Origin: Clostridia bacterium
GTDB lineage: Bacteria > Bacillota > Clostridia > Oscillospirales > CAG-272
Assembly (NCBI GenBank): GCA_017624795.1
Contig: JAGAMJ010000118.1
Coordinates: 1-5,387, forward strand
DNA length: 5,387 nt
Reading direction: 5' to 3'
The notes beneath the pieces were generated by a model. It worked only from the letters and a program-made list of their open reading frames with translations, had not been told where the DNA came from and did not search any database. Shown here piece after piece: positions 4,643 through 5,387 of this stretch. Within the stretch, counting starts at the first letter, position 1; each line of letters starts with the position of its first letter. The position numbers and the translations under genes are program-made.

Positions 4643-5387
4643 ATGAAACGATATTCTCCAATACAGCTCCGCAAAGCAAATATGACCACCATCACCGCAC
4701 ATTCGGGATGCGAGGGCACCGCCCCCAACAGCCGCGAGCATATTCTCGCCGCCATCAACTCGGGCGCTGAATACATCGAGATCGACGTGCGTTATGACGG
4801 CGAGGAGCTCTACCTTTGGCACGACAAGCTTGAAACTGCCGCCGAGTGCCTGAAATTTGATACGTTGCTGCGCTTGGTCGCGCCCTACCCTACGCTCTTT
4901 ATCAACTGCGACATCAAAGAGAATGGGATCTTATCGCTTGTTGTCGAGGCGGCAAAGCGCTACGGTATGGAACACCGTATTCTCTTCACGGGCTGCGTTG
5001 CCCACCGTCACGCCGAGTGCAAGGCACTTGGCACCGAATTTTGGTACAATCTGCACAAATTAAAAGCCGACACCGAGGAAGAGCTGGGGCAGCTGAGTGA
5101 AGCACAGCTGCGCGACACCGTGGCGCGTTGCAAGGAGATCGGTTGCGACTGCATCAACAGCGACAAAAGACTTGTAAATGCCGAAAGCATCGCATACGTT
5201 CAGGAAAACGGGCTCAATTTTTCGGTTTGGACCGCCGGTAGCGAGGCACGGATTCGCTTCCTTTTGGAGCATCGCGTCGCCAACATCACAACGCGAAATC
5301 CATCCCTCGCGCTAAAATTACGTAATGAAATTCAGGGCTCACCCGAGTCGCAAGGGCTTTTGCCCGACGGCTCGATCGAGCAGATCA
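4643..5387 (+). CDS. Glycerophosphodiester phosphodiesterase-family protein (3' end cut by window edge)
   Basis: Probable phosphodiesterase of the GDPD TIM-barrel family, which hydrolyses glycerophosphodiesters to glycerol-3-phosphate and an alcohol. I translated 248 codons from ATG 4643 with no stop before the window ends. Landmarks from that start: TAHSGCEGTAPNS (18-30) matches the usual HRGxxxxxPENT block, with H20 as a catalytic His; EID (46-48) supplies metal ligands; WHD (59-61) holds the second catalytic His, H60; NCDIKE (88-93) matches the usual ExK strand; SVWTAG (194-199) and ITTRNP (215-220) match the late barrel strands. The usual Arg of HRG is Ser (S21). No signal peptide or membrane segment is seen, so it is probably cytoplasmic. 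Family domains are usually about 230-270 residues, so little is missing. ATG 4643 is preferred but not proven; GTG 4631 or ATG 4682 are alternatives. The exact substrate is unknown. Confidence 0.92.
   Translation, partial: MKRYSPIQLRKANMTTITAHSGCEGTAPNSREHILAAINSGAEYIEIDVRYDGEELYLWHDKLETAAECLKFDTLLRLVAPYPTLFINCDIKENGILSLVVEAAKRYGMEHRILFTGCVAHRHAECKALGTEFWYNLHKLKADTEEELGQLSEAQLRDTVARCKEIGCDCINSDKRLVNAESIAYVQENGLNFSVWTAGSEARIRFLLEHRVANITTRNPSLALKLRNEIQGSPESQGLLPDGSIEQI

Noticed and set aside
4559..4822. Minus-strand open frame of 87 codons across the GDPD promoter and start
   Set aside because: It overlaps the conserved AHSGC and EID catalytic blocks of the plus-strand gene and shows no ribosome site or recognisable motif.

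Overview
The window carries four protein-coding genes and no RNA genes, mobile elements or CRISPR arrays that I can recognise. Moderate GC, strong GGAGG-type ribosome binding sites, textbook sigma-A promoters and the protein types (a clostridial-looking GH31 enzyme, an AHSGC-type GDPD, a DUF6512-like membrane protein) suggest a member of the Bacillota, most likely an anaerobic Clostridia species from a gut-like habitat. The phylum is fairly secure; anything finer is a guess.

Layout. (1) Bases 1-1323, minus strand: a 12-helix MFS transporter of sugar-transporter type, cut at its 3' end by the window edge. (2) Bases 1324-1507: a divergent promoter region with a perfect consensus extended -10 promoter for the transporter, a TATAAT box for the gene on the other side, a direct repeat and a 16-bp palindrome. 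(3) Bases 1508-2032, plus strand: a small five-helix membrane protein resembling DUF6512. (4) Bases 2029-2071: a perfect 19-bp hairpin serving as a shared terminator between convergent genes. (5) Bases 2082-4472, minus strand: a complete 796-residue cytoplasmic GH31 alpha-glycosidase. (6) Bases 4473-4642: a second divergent promoter region, again with a perfect consensus promoter for the glycosidase and a recognisable promoter for the gene facing right. (7) Bases 4643-5387, plus strand: a GDPD-family phosphodiesterase, cut by the right edge.

How the genes may work together. The transporter and the GH31 enzyme are a plausible import-then-hydrolyse pair: the transporter would bring an alpha-linked glycoside into the cell and the enzyme, which has no signal peptide, would cleave it there. 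They lie on the same strand but are not one transcription unit, because a gene in the opposite direction and a two-way terminator separate them. Each has its own TTGACA-17-TATAAT promoter. The substrate cannot be read from sequence. The DUF6512-like protein and the phosphodiesterase have no evident link to sugar use beyond sharing promoter regions.

I do not see a clearly new biological system. The observations most worth following are the strong promoters with possible operators around them, the non-canonical nucleophile motif and C-terminal extension of the GH31 enzyme, and the HSG-for-HRG change in the phosphodiesterase.
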